A DNA stretch of 13,431 bases from Candidatus Omnitrophota bacterium (lineage in GTDB: Bacteria > Omnitrophota > Gorgyraeia > Velamenicoccales > JABMQK01): assembly GCA_028712915.1 (NCBI GenBank), contig JAQTPJ010000011.1, positions 1-13,431 on the forward strand, in the 5' to 3' direction. Below the pieces are notes generated by a model. It had not been told where the DNA came from and ran no database searches. It was given only the letters and a program-made list of their open reading frames with translations. Shown in pieces: positions 1 to 7,802 of the stretch (within the stretch, counting starts at the first letter, position 1; the number at the start of each line of letters is the position of its first letter). The translations under genes and the position numbers were made by a program.

Positions 1-75
1 ATGATTAAAACGGCGCGCTTCTTCTTTAGCTAAAACAATTACTTTTCTTGCTCTTTCTGTAAAACGATTAAACAT
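1..75 (-). CDS. clpC: ClpC, ATP-dependent Clp protease ATPase subunit (N-terminal 25 codons only)
   Basis: Only the first 25 codons lie in the window; the gene runs off the left edge. The visible peptide starts MFNRFTERARKVIVLAKEEA, the hallmark beginning of the Clp N-domain of ClpC-type Hsp100 unfoldases. ClpC hexamers unfold substrates and feed them to the ClpP protease in the cytoplasm; in Firmicutes the N-domain also docks phospho-arginine-tagged proteins made by McsB. The ATG at 73-75 is preceded by a strong purine-rich ribosome-binding site (AAGGGGG) at good spacing, and only 22 bases separate it from the mcsB stop, so it should be the last visible gene of the lysS-to-clpC operon. The mcsA-mcsB-clpC order matches the classical arrangement. 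ClpA or ClpB are less likely given this N-terminus and its neighbours. The rest of the protein, including both AAA+ modules, cannot be assessed. Confidence 0.9.
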   Translation of the reverse strand, partial: MFNRFTERARKVIVLAKEEARRFNH

Positions 76-97
76 CTCTATTCCCCCTTAAGCTATA

Positions 98-1174
98 TTA
101 ATTTGTATTGTCTTTGTTTATCTTCTTAATACTTAATTTTTCTCTTATTAATTCCGCGCGCTTGATATCCCTTTCCTGCGGATTTAGTTTTTTCTTTTCT
201 ATCTGCTGCAGGTGCGCCGGCTGCGTCAATATAAACAATTCATTGATTAAATACCTCTCCAACCCTTTGATTATCCCTAAATCCTGGCCCAGCCTTAACA
301 TCGACAGCAACTCGACTGTCTCCTGGCTGGTAATAATATGCGCGTTTATTAATGTGCCGTAGGAACGCCAGATTTTATCCTCAAGCATATGCTTATGTTT
401 GGATAAAAGGGCCTGCCTGGCTGTTTTTTCCTGGTCGATAATCTGCCTTATCACGCCTTTAAGCTTATCTAAAATTTCCTCTTCCTTCTGGCCCAGCGAT
501 ACCTGATTGGAAATTTGAAAGAAATTGCCGCTGGCCTGCGTGCCTTCGCCATATAGCCCCCTCGTAGTGAAACTTAGTTTAGCTATGGCGTCTAAGACGC
601 GGTCGATTTGGCGCGTCATCACCAGCACAGGAAGGTGCAGCATAATAGAGACGCGCATTGCCGTGCCGGTATTTGTGGGGCAGGCTGTTAAATAACCCAA
701 TTCTTTTGAAAAGGCGAAAGGAAAATTATTGCTCAAATCATCGTCTAACTTATTTATTATCTGCCAGGCGTCATCCAAGTCAAACCCCGACTTCATAACC
801 TGTATCCTTAAATGATCCTCTTCATTTATCATAATCGAAATTACTTCGTTGGACGTAAGGCAAATCGCCTTAGTGTCAGGGTGCGTAGCGTGTTCATGTG
901 ACATAAGGTGCCGCTCTACGAGAAACTGCTTATCTATATTATCCAAATCCGACAACATAAAAAATAAGGAATTTTTCAAATGGGCAGACTGCGAAATCCC
1001 GGCCTTGACCTGTTCAATTACTTTATTCTCCTGCTCTTTATTGGCCCAGTGCGGAAAAGGAATGCCCGTAAAATTGCGCGCCAGGCGTATCCTGCTGGAT
1101 ATTACTATATCCGAGTCAGAGCCTGTGCCCCTTAACCACTCGCTTACCTGATTAATCAAATCATCTAATTTCAT
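98..1174 (-). CDS. mcsB: McsB protein-arginine kinase
   Basis: 358 residues, the usual full length. McsB transfers phosphate from ATP to arginine side chains of proteins, marking them for ClpC-ClpP degradation. It belongs to the phosphagen (guanidino) kinase fold. Visible family motifs are VISSRIRLARNF (about 24-35), the NEED-HLR loop (117-123) that carries the catalytic acid, the CPTNTGT segment (165-171) with the active-site cysteine, and GEGTQASGNFFQISNQVSLG (209-228). Near the C-terminus R335-D336 lie in an RDIKRAELIRE helix, corresponding to the allosteric phospho-arginine docking pair of Firmicute McsB, so the regulatory pocket seems preserved. It follows mcsA by 45 bases with an AGGAG site upstream, and clpC follows 22 bases later. 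An ordinary arginine or creatine kinase is unlikely because of the motif set, the length and the mcsA/clpC context. The C-terminal tail is basic and Asn-rich with no known role. Confidence 0.96.
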   Translation of the reverse strand: MKLDDLINQVSEWLRGTGSDSDIVISSRIRLARNFTGIPFPHWANKEQENKVIEQVKAGISQSAHLKNSLFFMLSDLDNIDKQFLVERHLMSHEHATHPDTKAICLTSNEVISIMINEEDHLRIQVMKSGFDLDDAWQIINKLDDDLSNNFPFAFSKELGYLTACPTNTGTAMRVSIMLHLPVLVMTRQIDRVLDAIAKLSFTTRGLYGEGTQASGNFFQISNQVSLGQKEEEILDKLKGVIRQIIDQEKTARQALLSKHKHMLEDKIWRSYGTLINAHIITSQETVELLSMLRLGQDLGIIKGLERYLINELFILTQPAHLQQIEKKKLNPQERDIKRAELIREKLSIKKINKDNTN

Positions 1175-1219
1175 CTGCAGTTAAACTCCTGTCGTGCCTA
1201 GAAAATAGCCTGTTAATTC

Positions 1220-1819
1220 TCAACCCTGCTCTTTTTTCCTTCTGCTGCTCTCGCGGGCAGGTGCCTTATTTTTACTGACACCTGATGGTTTATTCTCTAG
1301 TTCTTTTAATTTATCCCTTAACTTTGCCGCCTCTTCAAAATTTTCCAATCTAACGGCTTCCTGCAATTTAGTCTTTAACTCCAGCATATCATTCTTTGGG
1401 CTAGATGTTGTCTCTGCTGTCTTCCTAAAAGAAGAATCCGCTGCCGATACACCCACAGCCGCGCCCTTAGGCACCTTGCCTGTATGCACAGTTGTGCCGT
1501 GTATACGTTTAAGCAAAGGCAGTAAATATCTTATAAAAGTAGAATAACAGCTGCTGCATCCGAGCCTGCCTATCTTCTTAAAATCTTCGTAAGTCAAATT
1601 ACAGTTTGGGCATTTGAGCTTTAGCGGCTCTATCTCTCCGGTATGTTTTCCGAAATCAGCCAAACCAGCCAATAAATCCGAAAGACCAAACTGCTGCTCC
1701 ATCTGCATGCTCTTCTGCTTGGCGCAGCCTTCGCATAAATGCAGCTCAGTCATCTGCTCATCTACTATTTCCGTAAGGTGCACTGTTGCCTGATTTTTTC
1801 CGCAGACATCACAAAGCAT
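1220..1819 (-). CDS. mcsA: McsA, zinc-binding activator of McsB with UVR domain
   Basis: 199 residues. McsA binds and activates the arginine kinase McsB and helps deliver substrates to ClpC. Four CxxC pairs are visible: C3/C6, C29/C32, C70/C73 and C88/C91, enough for two zinc sites as expected for the family. A UVR motif (KLQEAVRLENFEEAAKLRDK, roughly 151-170) near the C-terminus is the same helical hairpin found in UvrB and ClpC middle domains. A Ser/Thr-rich linker (about 115-143) separates the two halves, and the last 20 residues are strongly basic (RRKK). The gene overlaps the end of the aminotransferase gene by 11 bases; an AAGGGG site six bases before the ATG sits inside that upstream gene, which suggests translational coupling. 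In Firmicutes CtsR usually precedes McsA; no CtsR repressor gene is present here. Confidence 0.93.
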   Translation of the reverse strand: MLCDVCGKNQATVHLTEIVDEQMTELHLCEGCAKQKSMQMEQQFGLSDLLAGLADFGKHTGEIEPLKLKCPNCNLTYEDFKKIGRLGCSSCYSTFIRYLLPLLKRIHGTTVHTGKVPKGAAVGVSAADSSFRKTAETTSSPKNDMLELKTKLQEAVRLENFEEAAKLRDKLKELENKPSGVSKNKAPARESSRRKKEQG

Positions 1820-2681
1820 AACGTACCCCTTCTGTCTTTGTGACCTTATGAAATTCTTTTATCAGATTCAAAGTGGCCTTGCCAGGCTTGCCGTTGCCGA
1901 TTACTCTCCTGTCAATACTCACAACAGGAATAATCTCTGCGGCCGTGCCTGTTAAAAACACCTCATCGGCGTTAAACAAGTCATACCTTGTAATTAACTT
2001 CTCCTGCGCTTTTAGTTTTAACTTTGAAGATAAATCCAAAGCTGTCTGCCTGGTAATACCTGCCAATGCGCCGATTGAAGTAGGCGGAGTTATAAGGCAG
2101 TCTCCTTTTACCATAAACACGTTATCGCCAGTGCATTCAGCGACCAAGCCATTCTGATTCAACATCAAGGCTTCTTCAGCGTTAAAGTTAATCGCTTCTA
2201 TCTTGGCCAAAATATTATTCAGGTAGTTCAAGGACTTTATCTGCGGACTCAGCGCCTCCGGTAAATTACGCTGCGTAGGCACTGTCACGATAGAAAGCCC
2301 ATTCCTATATAGTTCTTCAGGATAGAGGACAATCTTATCCGTAATAATAAACACTGTGGGATTCTTGCACTTCCTCGGGTCGAGCCCTAAATCCCCCTCG
2401 CCCCTTGTCACAACCACTCTGATATAGGCGTCGCGCAGCTTATTGGCTTTCAGCGTCGTAACAATAGCCTTAATCATCCCATCCTTAGACATGGGAATCT
2501 TAAGCACAATTGCCTGCGCGGAACTGTAAAGCCTGTCAATATGCTCCTTTAATTTAAAAACCAAACAATTGTATGAACGGATGCCCTCAAACACACCATC
2601 TCCGTAGAGAAGGCCGTGATCAAACACTGAAATCTTCGCATCCTGTTTCTCGACTAATTTTCCGTTAAGATAAATTTTCAT
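1809..2681 (-). CDS. ilvE: Branched-chain amino acid aminotransferase (class IV, PLP-dependent)
   Basis: 290 residues, a normal length for a fold-type IV aminotransferase. It should interconvert branched-chain amino acids (Leu, Ile, Val) with their 2-oxo acids, using glutamate/2-oxoglutarate as the partner pair, in the cytoplasm. Visible features are MKIYLNGKLV at the start, the SVFDHGLLYGDGVFEGIR segment (about 18-35), the PLP Schiff-base lysine in IKSLNYLNN (K149), the cofactor-contacting glutamate in AECTGDNVF (E182), and GTAAEIIPV near the C-terminus. D-alanine transaminase and aminodeoxychorismate lyase share this fold; the long FEGIRSYN segment and overall match favour IlvE, but substrate choice is inferred. 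A clear AGGAGG site precedes the ATG and overlaps the lolD stop, which lies 8 bases away. Its place between lolD and mcsA looks like operon packing rather than a functional link. Confidence 0.88.
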   Translation of the reverse strand: MKIYLNGKLVEKQDAKISVFDHGLLYGDGVFEGIRSYNCLVFKLKEHIDRLYSSAQAIVLKIPMSKDGMIKAIVTTLKANKLRDAYIRVVVTRGEGDLGLDPRKCKNPTVFIITDKIVLYPEELYRNGLSIVTVPTQRNLPEALSPQIKSLNYLNNILAKIEAINFNAEEALMLNQNGLVAECTGDNVFMVKGDCLITPPTSIGALAGITRQTALDLSSKLKLKAQEKLITRYDLFNADEVFLTGTAAEIIPVVSIDRRVIGNGKPGKATLNLIKEFHKVTKTEGVRYAL

Positions 2682-2689
2682 AATGCCTC

Positions 2690-3358
2690 CTAATTTAGGA
2701 TTACTCCGTCTTTCAAACGCACCACCCTTGTGGCGTCATTGACTAATTCATTATCATGGGTTACAACTACAAGCGTCATATTGAAATCTTTGTTAAGCCT
2801 CCAGAGCAGATTCTTAATCTGTGAACCGGTAGCCGTATCCAAGTTGCCGGTAGGTTCGTCGCAAAAAAGTATTTTGGGCATATTTATCAACGCCCTTGCC
2901 ACAGCGACCCTCTGTTGCTCTCCTCCGGAAAGCTCCGACGGCCGATGCTGCAGCCTCTCCGATAAACCGCACCTATTCAACAAATCTAATGCCCTATCTC
3001 TTATCTTTATCTTAGGCTCTGAATTCCTGATAATCGCCGGCAATACTACGTTTTCTATGGCGCTGAATTCCGGCAGTAAATGATAAAACTGAAATACAAA
3101 TCCAAAATGACTATTCCTTAACCGGGCGCGCTCTTTATCTCTTAACATCGATATATCTTTGCCTTCTAAAGTAATCTTGCCTGCCGTAGGCTCATCCAGC
3201 CCGCCTAAAATATGCAAAAGCGTTGATTTGCCTGCTCCTGACGGCCCCACTATGCCCAGTATTTCTCCTTTTTGAACAGTTAAATTAATACCCTTTAAAA
3301 CATTTAACTTGTTTAAACCTACTTTGTATTCCTTAAACAAATTTGCTGCGTTTAGCAT
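2690..3358 (-). CDS. lolD: LolD, ATPase of the lipoprotein-releasing ABC transporter
   Basis: 222 residues, typical for this ABC ATPase. It should power release of outer-membrane lipoproteins from the inner membrane together with LolC/LolE-type permeases. All nucleotide-binding elements are present: Walker A GPSGAGKST (38-46), Q-loop FVFQF (Q90), signature LSGGEQQRVAVARAL (143-157), Walker B ILFCDEPTGNLD (163-174) and the switch histidine in VVTHDNEL. Walker B ends in DEP with a TGNLD D-loop, as in LolD, MacB and FtsE. The related ATPases FtsE and MacB are less likely because the adjoining permease is of the LolC/E type. It lies 6 bases after lolC and 8 bases before ilvE. The ribosome-binding site is weak (AAGG, about 16 bases upstream), so translation probably depends on coupling to lolC. 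Confidence 0.93.
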   Translation of the reverse strand: MLNAANLFKEYKVGLNKLNVLKGINLTVQKGEILGIVGPSGAGKSTLLHILGGLDEPTAGKITLEGKDISMLRDKERARLRNSHFGFVFQFYHLLPEFSAIENVVLPAIIRNSEPKIKIRDRALDLLNRCGLSERLQHRPSELSGGEQQRVAVARALINMPKILFCDEPTGNLDTATGSQIKNLLWRLNKDFNMTLVVVTHDNELVNDATRVVRLKDGVILN

Positions 3359-3364
3359 CGTAAA

Positions 3365-4549
3365 TTATTCATACCTTAAGGCATCTATGGCGCGCAGCTT
3401 AGAAGCCCGCCATGCCGGATAAATCGTGGATAAAAAACATATGATTATCGCGCTCAAGGATATCCATATTAAATCCTGCAGATTAAAAGCTACAGGGACC
3501 CTATCGAAATAATAAATATCCTGCGGTATCTCTAAAAAGTGGTGGATATTGCTGATGACATAACAGACAAATAACCCGCCGATAATCCCCAGGGCTATGC
3601 CTATTAACCCTAAGAATAATCCGCCTAAGGCAAATATCTTGGCGATGCTTGCGCCTGTAACGCCTATGGACCTCAAAATACCAATATCCTTTATCTTCTT
3701 CGTTACGCTGACTATCAAAGTAGAAGCTATATTAAAAGAAGCCACCAATACAATCAACGCCACGACAAGAAACATTACAAATTTTTCCAACTTCAATGCA
3801 GAGAGCAAACTCTTATTTATATCCATCCACGTCTTAACCCGGTAATCCGGCCCGACAAAAGAAATTATGTCTTGCTTCAATAGTGAAACCAGATGCGGTT
3901 TATCAGTTTTTAAGCCGATTTCTGTAACGCTGTCGGCAAGCCCAAATAATTCCTGCGCATCCTTTATGGATATCAACACTAAATTTGAATCGTATTCATA
4001 ATATCCTGAGTTGAAAATACCCGCTACCTTAAACACCTTCATACCCCTGGTAACAGGAGAGCCTAAATCAATCGAACTGCCGATGTCCAGCCTTAAATAA
4101 GCCGCCAGTTCCTTGCCGATTATTATCTCGCCTTCCGCGATAGAAAATTTGCCTCTATTGACATACTGTTTTATCTGAGTGACTTTCTCCTCCTTAGAAG
4201 GGTTTATGCCCCTTACCACCAAAGAGGAGGTTTTGTTATCATAATAAAAAAATGCCTGGCCCTGAATATTTTCAGTGGCTGCTTCCACATGTTTTAACTT
4301 TAAAAGCTCTGCCTCCATCGCTTGGTAATCTGAAATAGCATCATAACCTTTAATCGTTATATGCGCGTTGGCGCCGATTATCTTTTCCCTTAATTGATTT
4401 CCGAATCCCGTCATCACCCCTAATGTCCCGATTAAAGCCATGACGCCTATGGCAATACCTAAAATAGAGATTATGCTTATCGCGGAAATAAACCTTTCCC
4501 TCTGCTTTGTTATAAAATATCTCCAGCTTATCCAGAATTCAAATCTCAT
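3365..4549 (-). CDS. lolC: LolC/LolE-family permease of the lipoprotein-releasing ABC transporter
   Basis: 394 residues with the MacB/FtsX-like fold: a transmembrane segment near the N-terminus (about 22-44), a large periplasmic domain (about 46-255), then three C-terminal membrane segments (about 257-282, 304-334 and 360-379). The family stretch FNIASTLIVSVTKKIKDIGI (272-291) and the ending YPAWRASKLRAIDALRYE are characteristic of LolC/LolE. The protein should sit in the inner membrane and, with LolD, pass mature lipoproteins to the LolA carrier. Only one permease gene is present, so the transporter may use a homodimer (a LolF-like arrangement) or have a partner elsewhere; this is inference. 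The ATG is 12 bases after the lysS stop without a strong ribosome-binding site, consistent with translational coupling. Its presence implies an outer membrane. Confidence 0.9.
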   Translation of the reverse strand: MRFEFWISWRYFITKQRERFISAISIISILGIAIGVMALIGTLGVMTGFGNQLREKIIGANAHITIKGYDAISDYQAMEAELLKLKHVEAATENIQGQAFFYYDNKTSSLVVRGINPSKEEKVTQIKQYVNRGKFSIAEGEIIIGKELAAYLRLDIGSSIDLGSPVTRGMKVFKVAGIFNSGYYEYDSNLVLISIKDAQELFGLADSVTEIGLKTDKPHLVSLLKQDIISFVGPDYRVKTWMDINKSLLSALKLEKFVMFLVVALIVLVASFNIASTLIVSVTKKIKDIGILRSIGVTGASIAKIFALGGLFLGLIGIALGIIGGLFVCYVISNIHHFLEIPQDIYYFDRVPVAFNLQDLIWISLSAIIICFLSTIYPAWRASKLRAIDALRYE

Positions 4550-4561
4550 ACTCTGTATATA

Positions 4562-6025
4562 TTATTCCTTCTCTTCCTTTTCCTTTTTGTCTTTTTCAAT
4601 GCGTAATAGAGGAAAAAGCACCACATCCCTAATAGACGGCTGATCCAGGAATATCATAACTAACCTGTCTATGCCTATTCCCAAACCGCCTGCCGGCGGC
4701 ATACCGTATTCCAAAGCAGCGACATAATCTTCATCTAATTCCTTTTTATCTTTTTCATCCCTTATCTCTTCCATAAACCTGCTGCGCTGTTCAATGGGGT
4801 CATTTAACTCCGAATAGGCGTTTGCCACTTCCATGCCGCCCATAAAAAGCTCAAATCTCTCCGACAGCAAAGGATTGTCTTTTTTATTCTTGGCTAATGG
4901 GCACAGGATGCTGAAATAATCCGTAAAAAATACCGGGAGGGCGCTTTGATCTTCCTGCAGAAATTCCTCGATTATACGCACAATCTGCATACGAGATAAT
5001 TTCTCCTCTTTAATTTCCCTGCCTTTTGCCTTCAGTTTCTTCAACATCGTCTTTACGTCGTCTCCGGCGTCTATGCCGAACTTCTCATTTACTGCTTCGG
5101 CAAAAGAACGCGTCTGCCATTTACCCGAAAGATTTATCTCTTTGCCAGCAAACGTCAAGGTAGTCTTGCCTAAAATCTCTTTGGCGCAGCTTGCGATCAT
5201 CTCCTGGCATAAACTCATCATATCCTCATAATTATCATAAGCAGAATACAACTCAAGCATCGTAAACTCAGGATTATGCCGCGTAGAAATCCCTTCGTTC
5301 CTGAAACTGCGGTTTATCTCATAAACTTTTTCGAAACCGCCCACGAGCAAACGCTTAAGATACAACTCCGGAGCTATCCTTAAATATAAATCCATATCAA
5401 GTTCATTATGGTATGTTTTGAAAGGCTTGCCCGCCGCCCCTCCTGGTATATAATGCATCATAGGAGTTTCCACCTCTATGAAACCTTTTTTATCCAGGAA
5501 ATTTCTTATCCAGGAAACTATCTTGGAACGCATCAAAAAGACCTTTTGCACCTCTTCGTTGGAAATCAAATCAATGTATCTTTGCCTGTATCTTATCTGG
5601 ATGTCTTTAAGCCCATGCCACTTCTCGGGCAATGGCCTCAGCGACTTGGAGAGCAAAACAAAACTCTCTACTTTCACAGTTAACTCTCCTGTGTGGGTCT
5701 TAAACATAGCCCCATTAATACCCAGAAAATCCCCTATATCAAGTTCCTGAAACAACAAGAAATTATCCTCGCCTACGATATCTTTTTTAATATAGAGCTG
5801 TATCTTGGCTGACTGGTCTTTTAAATCACAAAAGCAGGCCTTGCCGTGGGCCCTCTTGGCTATGAGCCTGCCGGCTATGGTAATCTGTTGATTCTCTTGA
5901 AAATTATTCAAAATCTCAGAGATTAAATGGGTGCGCGAGAACTTATGAGGATAAGTCTCTATCCCCTTGTCTTTGAATAACTTCAACTTATCTTTTCTCT
6001 GTTTTATGATATCATTTAATTCCAT
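4562..6025 (-). CDS. lysS: Lysyl-tRNA synthetase, class II (start moved to second ATG)
   Basis: 487 residues from the chosen start; it charges tRNA-Lys with lysine. An OB-fold anticodon-binding domain covers roughly residues 48-128. The class II catalytic domain follows, with motif 1 around GFIEVETPMMH, motif 2 at RSFRNEGISTRHNPEFTMLE (about 239-258) and motif 3 near GLGIGIDRLVMIFLDQPSIR close to the end; the protein closes LFPLLR plus a short charged tail. An ATG two codons upstream (6029-6031) would give 489 residues, but it falls 3-5 bases after the -10 box of a consensus promoter (6034-6062) and so should lie outside the transcript. The ATG at 6023-6025 is therefore preferred, and it would leave almost no 5' leader. 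No Shine-Dalgarno sequence is seen. It heads the lysS-lolC-lolD-ilvE-mcsA-mcsB-clpC operon. Confidence 0.95.
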   Translation of the reverse strand: MELNDIIKQRKDKLKLFKDKGIETYPHKFSRTHLISEILNNFQENQQITIAGRLIAKRAHGKACFCDLKDQSAKIQLYIKKDIVGEDNFLLFQELDIGDFLGINGAMFKTHTGELTVKVESFVLLSKSLRPLPEKWHGLKDIQIRYRQRYIDLISNEEVQKVFLMRSKIVSWIRNFLDKKGFIEVETPMMHYIPGGAAGKPFKTYHNELDMDLYLRIAPELYLKRLLVGGFEKVYEINRSFRNEGISTRHNPEFTMLELYSAYDNYEDMMSLCQEMIASCAKEILGKTTLTFAGKEINLSGKWQTRSFAEAVNEKFGIDAGDDVKTMLKKLKAKGREIKEEKLSRMQIVRIIEEFLQEDQSALPVFFTDYFSILCPLAKNKKDNPLLSERFELFMGGMEVANAYSELNDPIEQRSRFMEEIRDEKDKKELDEDYVAALEYGMPPAGGLGIGIDRLVMIFLDQPSIRDVVLFPLLRIEKDKKEKEEKE

Positions 6026-6033
6026 AACCATAT

Positions 6034-6062
6034 ATTATATATAAGCATAGCTATAGTGTCAA
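6034..6062 (-). promoter_or_regulatory. Consensus sigma70-type promoter for the lysS operon
   Basis: On the minus strand TTGACA (6062-6057) is followed by a 17-base spacer and TATAAT (6039-6034), an exact match to the housekeeping consensus at ideal spacing. Transcription would start about 6-9 bases beyond the -10 box, around 6028-6025, at or just before the ATG at 6025. It lies in the 119-base gap between lysS and the upstream HD-GYP gene and is the best promoter in the window; the seven genes downstream are packed tightly enough to depend on it. Confidence 0.85.
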
Positions 6063-6150
6063 CTTATTCTAATTATGTCTACAATTTGTAAGATGCTGAT
6101 TTTAAAACGCGGAAGGTAAAATGAATTTCTACGGATGGATCCTGAAAAGG

Positions 6151-7506
6151 CTAATTAAGCCAGAACGGCTTTCCTGCATTATCATTGACTATATCAAAAA
6201 CTATATCTACTATCTGAGGGTCATATTTCAAGCCGCTGCCGCTTCTTAATTCTGCCATTGCCTTCTCTATCCCTAAGGCTTCCCGATAAGGCCTGTAGGA
6301 AGACATCGATTCTAGCACATCGCTTATAGCCAGAATGCGGGCTTCCAAAATAATTTTGTCTTCTTTTAATTCTCTGGGGTAGCCCGAGCCATCCAGGCGC
6401 TCATGGTGCTGGTATATCATTTCAGCCAGAGAAAAAGGGAATTCTATATCTTTGAAAAGGTCATAGCACTTCTTTACATGCTCCTGTATAAGGCTATATT
6501 CTATGCTGCTTAATTTTCCGGGTTTATTGAGAATATCTAACGGTATGCTGATTTTTCCTAAATCATGCAATTGGCCTGCCAACCTTATCCCCAGGATACG
6601 GTTCTCATCCCAGCCCAATGCGCGGGCTATCTTCTCGGAGATAATGGCCACATTCTGATTATGGTTGGAAGTATAAGGGTCACGCATCTCCAGGGCCTTT
6701 CCTAAAACCATAAGGGCATTTATCAACATATTCAGCCGTTCTTTCTCAAGCTGAGCGTAAGCAGTCATATCTCTGGTAATGCCCATTGTGCCGATTATCT
6801 TACCGGATTTATCATACATGGGAATTTTTGTGGTAATAACCTGGCTCCATGAGCCATCCGGGAGCACGTTACGCTCTATCTTTCCGACGATAGGATTGCC
6901 GGAATTTAATACAAGATTATCGTCTTCAAACATCCTCTTCGCCTGTTCCGGAGGGAAAAAATCAAAGTCCGTCTTACCGATAATATCTTCATATCTGCGC
7001 TTTGAACCCTGCACATAATATTTGTTTACCTTTATGATGCGGTTTTGCTTGTCCTTAAAATAAATCGCATCCGGAATATTATCCAAAAGCCCCTGCAGAA
7101 AATCCCTCTCTAGCGATAATTTCTCTTCTGTGTGCTTATGCGAAGAAATATCCTCCATAATTCCTTCCAGATACTCTGCGGGTTTCTTCTTGCTTCCGCA
7201 GGAGACGCGCGAAGCGGTAACAGCAACCCAGATATTTTTGCCCTTTCTGTCCTTTAAAATAAATTCAAAAAACTCAACCCTATTATCCTTATCCAAAGTA
7301 TTAAAAAATTTATCCCTGTCTTTAGAATCAGAAAATAAATCGCCCATCTTTATTTCGTCAAATTCCTTCTTTGAAGAACAACCCAACATCTTAACCAATG
7401 TAGAATTAGAGGCGATAAACTTCTCCTCGGGAGACAAGGCATATTTAAAAAGGCCTATCCCCAGGTTATCGCATGTGGAAATGTTTAAATGAAACGTATC
7501 TTTCAT
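6151..7506 (-). CDS. PAS-PAS-HD-GYP sensor, probable cyclic-di-GMP phosphodiesterase
   Basis: 451 residues, apparently soluble, with no convincing membrane segment or signal peptide. Two PAS domains occupy about 13-122 and 133-255; each ends in a PAC-like stretch (YLEGIMEDIS and IIGTMGITRDMTAY), and short helical linkers lead into an HD-GYP domain (about 260-445). Catalytic elements are intact: H282 region NHNQNVA, H314-D315 in HDLGK, and HHERLDGSGYP (367-377), followed by DVLESMSSYRPYRE. HD-GYP enzymes hydrolyse c-di-GMP to pGpG or GMP (some act on cGAMP), so this is a predicted ligand- or redox-gated phosphodiesterase. The signal bound by the PAS domains is unknown. The ATG sits 6 bases after the lipoprotein stop with AGGGGA overlapping that stop, so the two are probably co-translated. 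A GGDEF gene in the next operon upstream could supply its substrate. Confidence 0.93.
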   Translation of the reverse strand: MKDTFHLNISTCDNLGIGLFKYALSPEEKFIASNSTLVKMLGCSSKKEFDEIKMGDLFSDSKDRDKFFNTLDKDNRVEFFEFILKDRKGKNIWVAVTASRVSCGSKKKPAEYLEGIMEDISSHKHTEEKLSLERDFLQGLLDNIPDAIYFKDKQNRIIKVNKYYVQGSKRRYEDIIGKTDFDFFPPEQAKRMFEDDNLVLNSGNPIVGKIERNVLPDGSWSQVITTKIPMYDKSGKIIGTMGITRDMTAYAQLEKERLNMLINALMVLGKALEMRDPYTSNHNQNVAIISEKIARALGWDENRILGIRLAGQLHDLGKISIPLDILNKPGKLSSIEYSLIQEHVKKCYDLFKDIEFPFSLAEMIYQHHERLDGSGYPRELKEDKIILEARILAISDVLESMSSYRPYREALGIEKAMAELRSGSGLKYDPQIVDIVFDIVNDNAGKPFWLN

Positions 7507-7512
7507 ATTCCC

Positions 7513-7767
7513 CTATTTCTCGAAGACTCCGAACATCTCTAACTTCTTGCGCATCTCTTCAATCTTTAAATCTTTTTCGTCAATCTGGCGTTCTTTATCA
7601 GCCAGCAAATTCTGCAACTGTATTATTTTTGTTGCCTTATCCGAGTTTAACTGCTCCAATTGGACCATCTTGTCTTCCGGCCTATCTTTACGTTGAGACC
7701 CAGAAACACATATGCAGCCGGAAAGCATACAAGCAGATATGACTAAAATAATCAATCCTTTTGCCAT
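7513..7767 (-). CDS. Small coiled-coil lipoprotein
   Basis: 84 residues. The N-terminus is a lipoprotein signal peptide: a short basic start (MAK), a hydrophobic core, and the lipobox LSGC with the lipidated cysteine at C18. After a short polar linker, residues about 34-78 form a charged heptad pattern with regular Leu/Ile positions, predicting a single coiled coil; the chain ends KKLEMFGVFEK. It should be anchored in the inner or outer membrane facing the periplasm, and the isoleucine after the cysteine does not suggest an Asp retention signal. It could act as a structural or oligomerising envelope protein, but function cannot be assigned. It lies 35 bases after the SpeD-like gene and 6 bases before the HD-GYP gene. 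The ribosome-binding site is poor. Lol transporter genes lie nearby in the next operon. Confidence 0.82.
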   Translation of the reverse strand: MAKGLIILVISACMLSGCICVSGSQRKDRPEDKMVQLEQLNSDKATKIIQLQNLLADKERQIDEKDLKIEEMRKKLEMFGVFEK

Positions 7768-7802
7768 TTTCGTCTGAATATTTAAGATTAAGATGCCGGC
7801 GG

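Noticed and set aside
5408..5750. Two overlapping plus-strand frames of about 90 codons within lysS.
   Set aside because: They are antisense shadows of the conserved catalytic and anticodon-binding domains of lysyl-tRNA synthetase.
6135..6170. Small inverted repeats (AAGCC/GGCTT) at the end of the HD-GYP gene as a terminator.
   Set aside because: The stem is only five base pairs, overlaps the last codons, and is not followed by a proper U tract.
6121..6249. A 42-codon plus-strand frame starting after AAGGTAAA (MNFYGWILKRL...).
   Set aside because: It runs mostly antisense to the C-terminal end of the HD-GYP gene, has no promoter, and its composition mirrors the coding strand.
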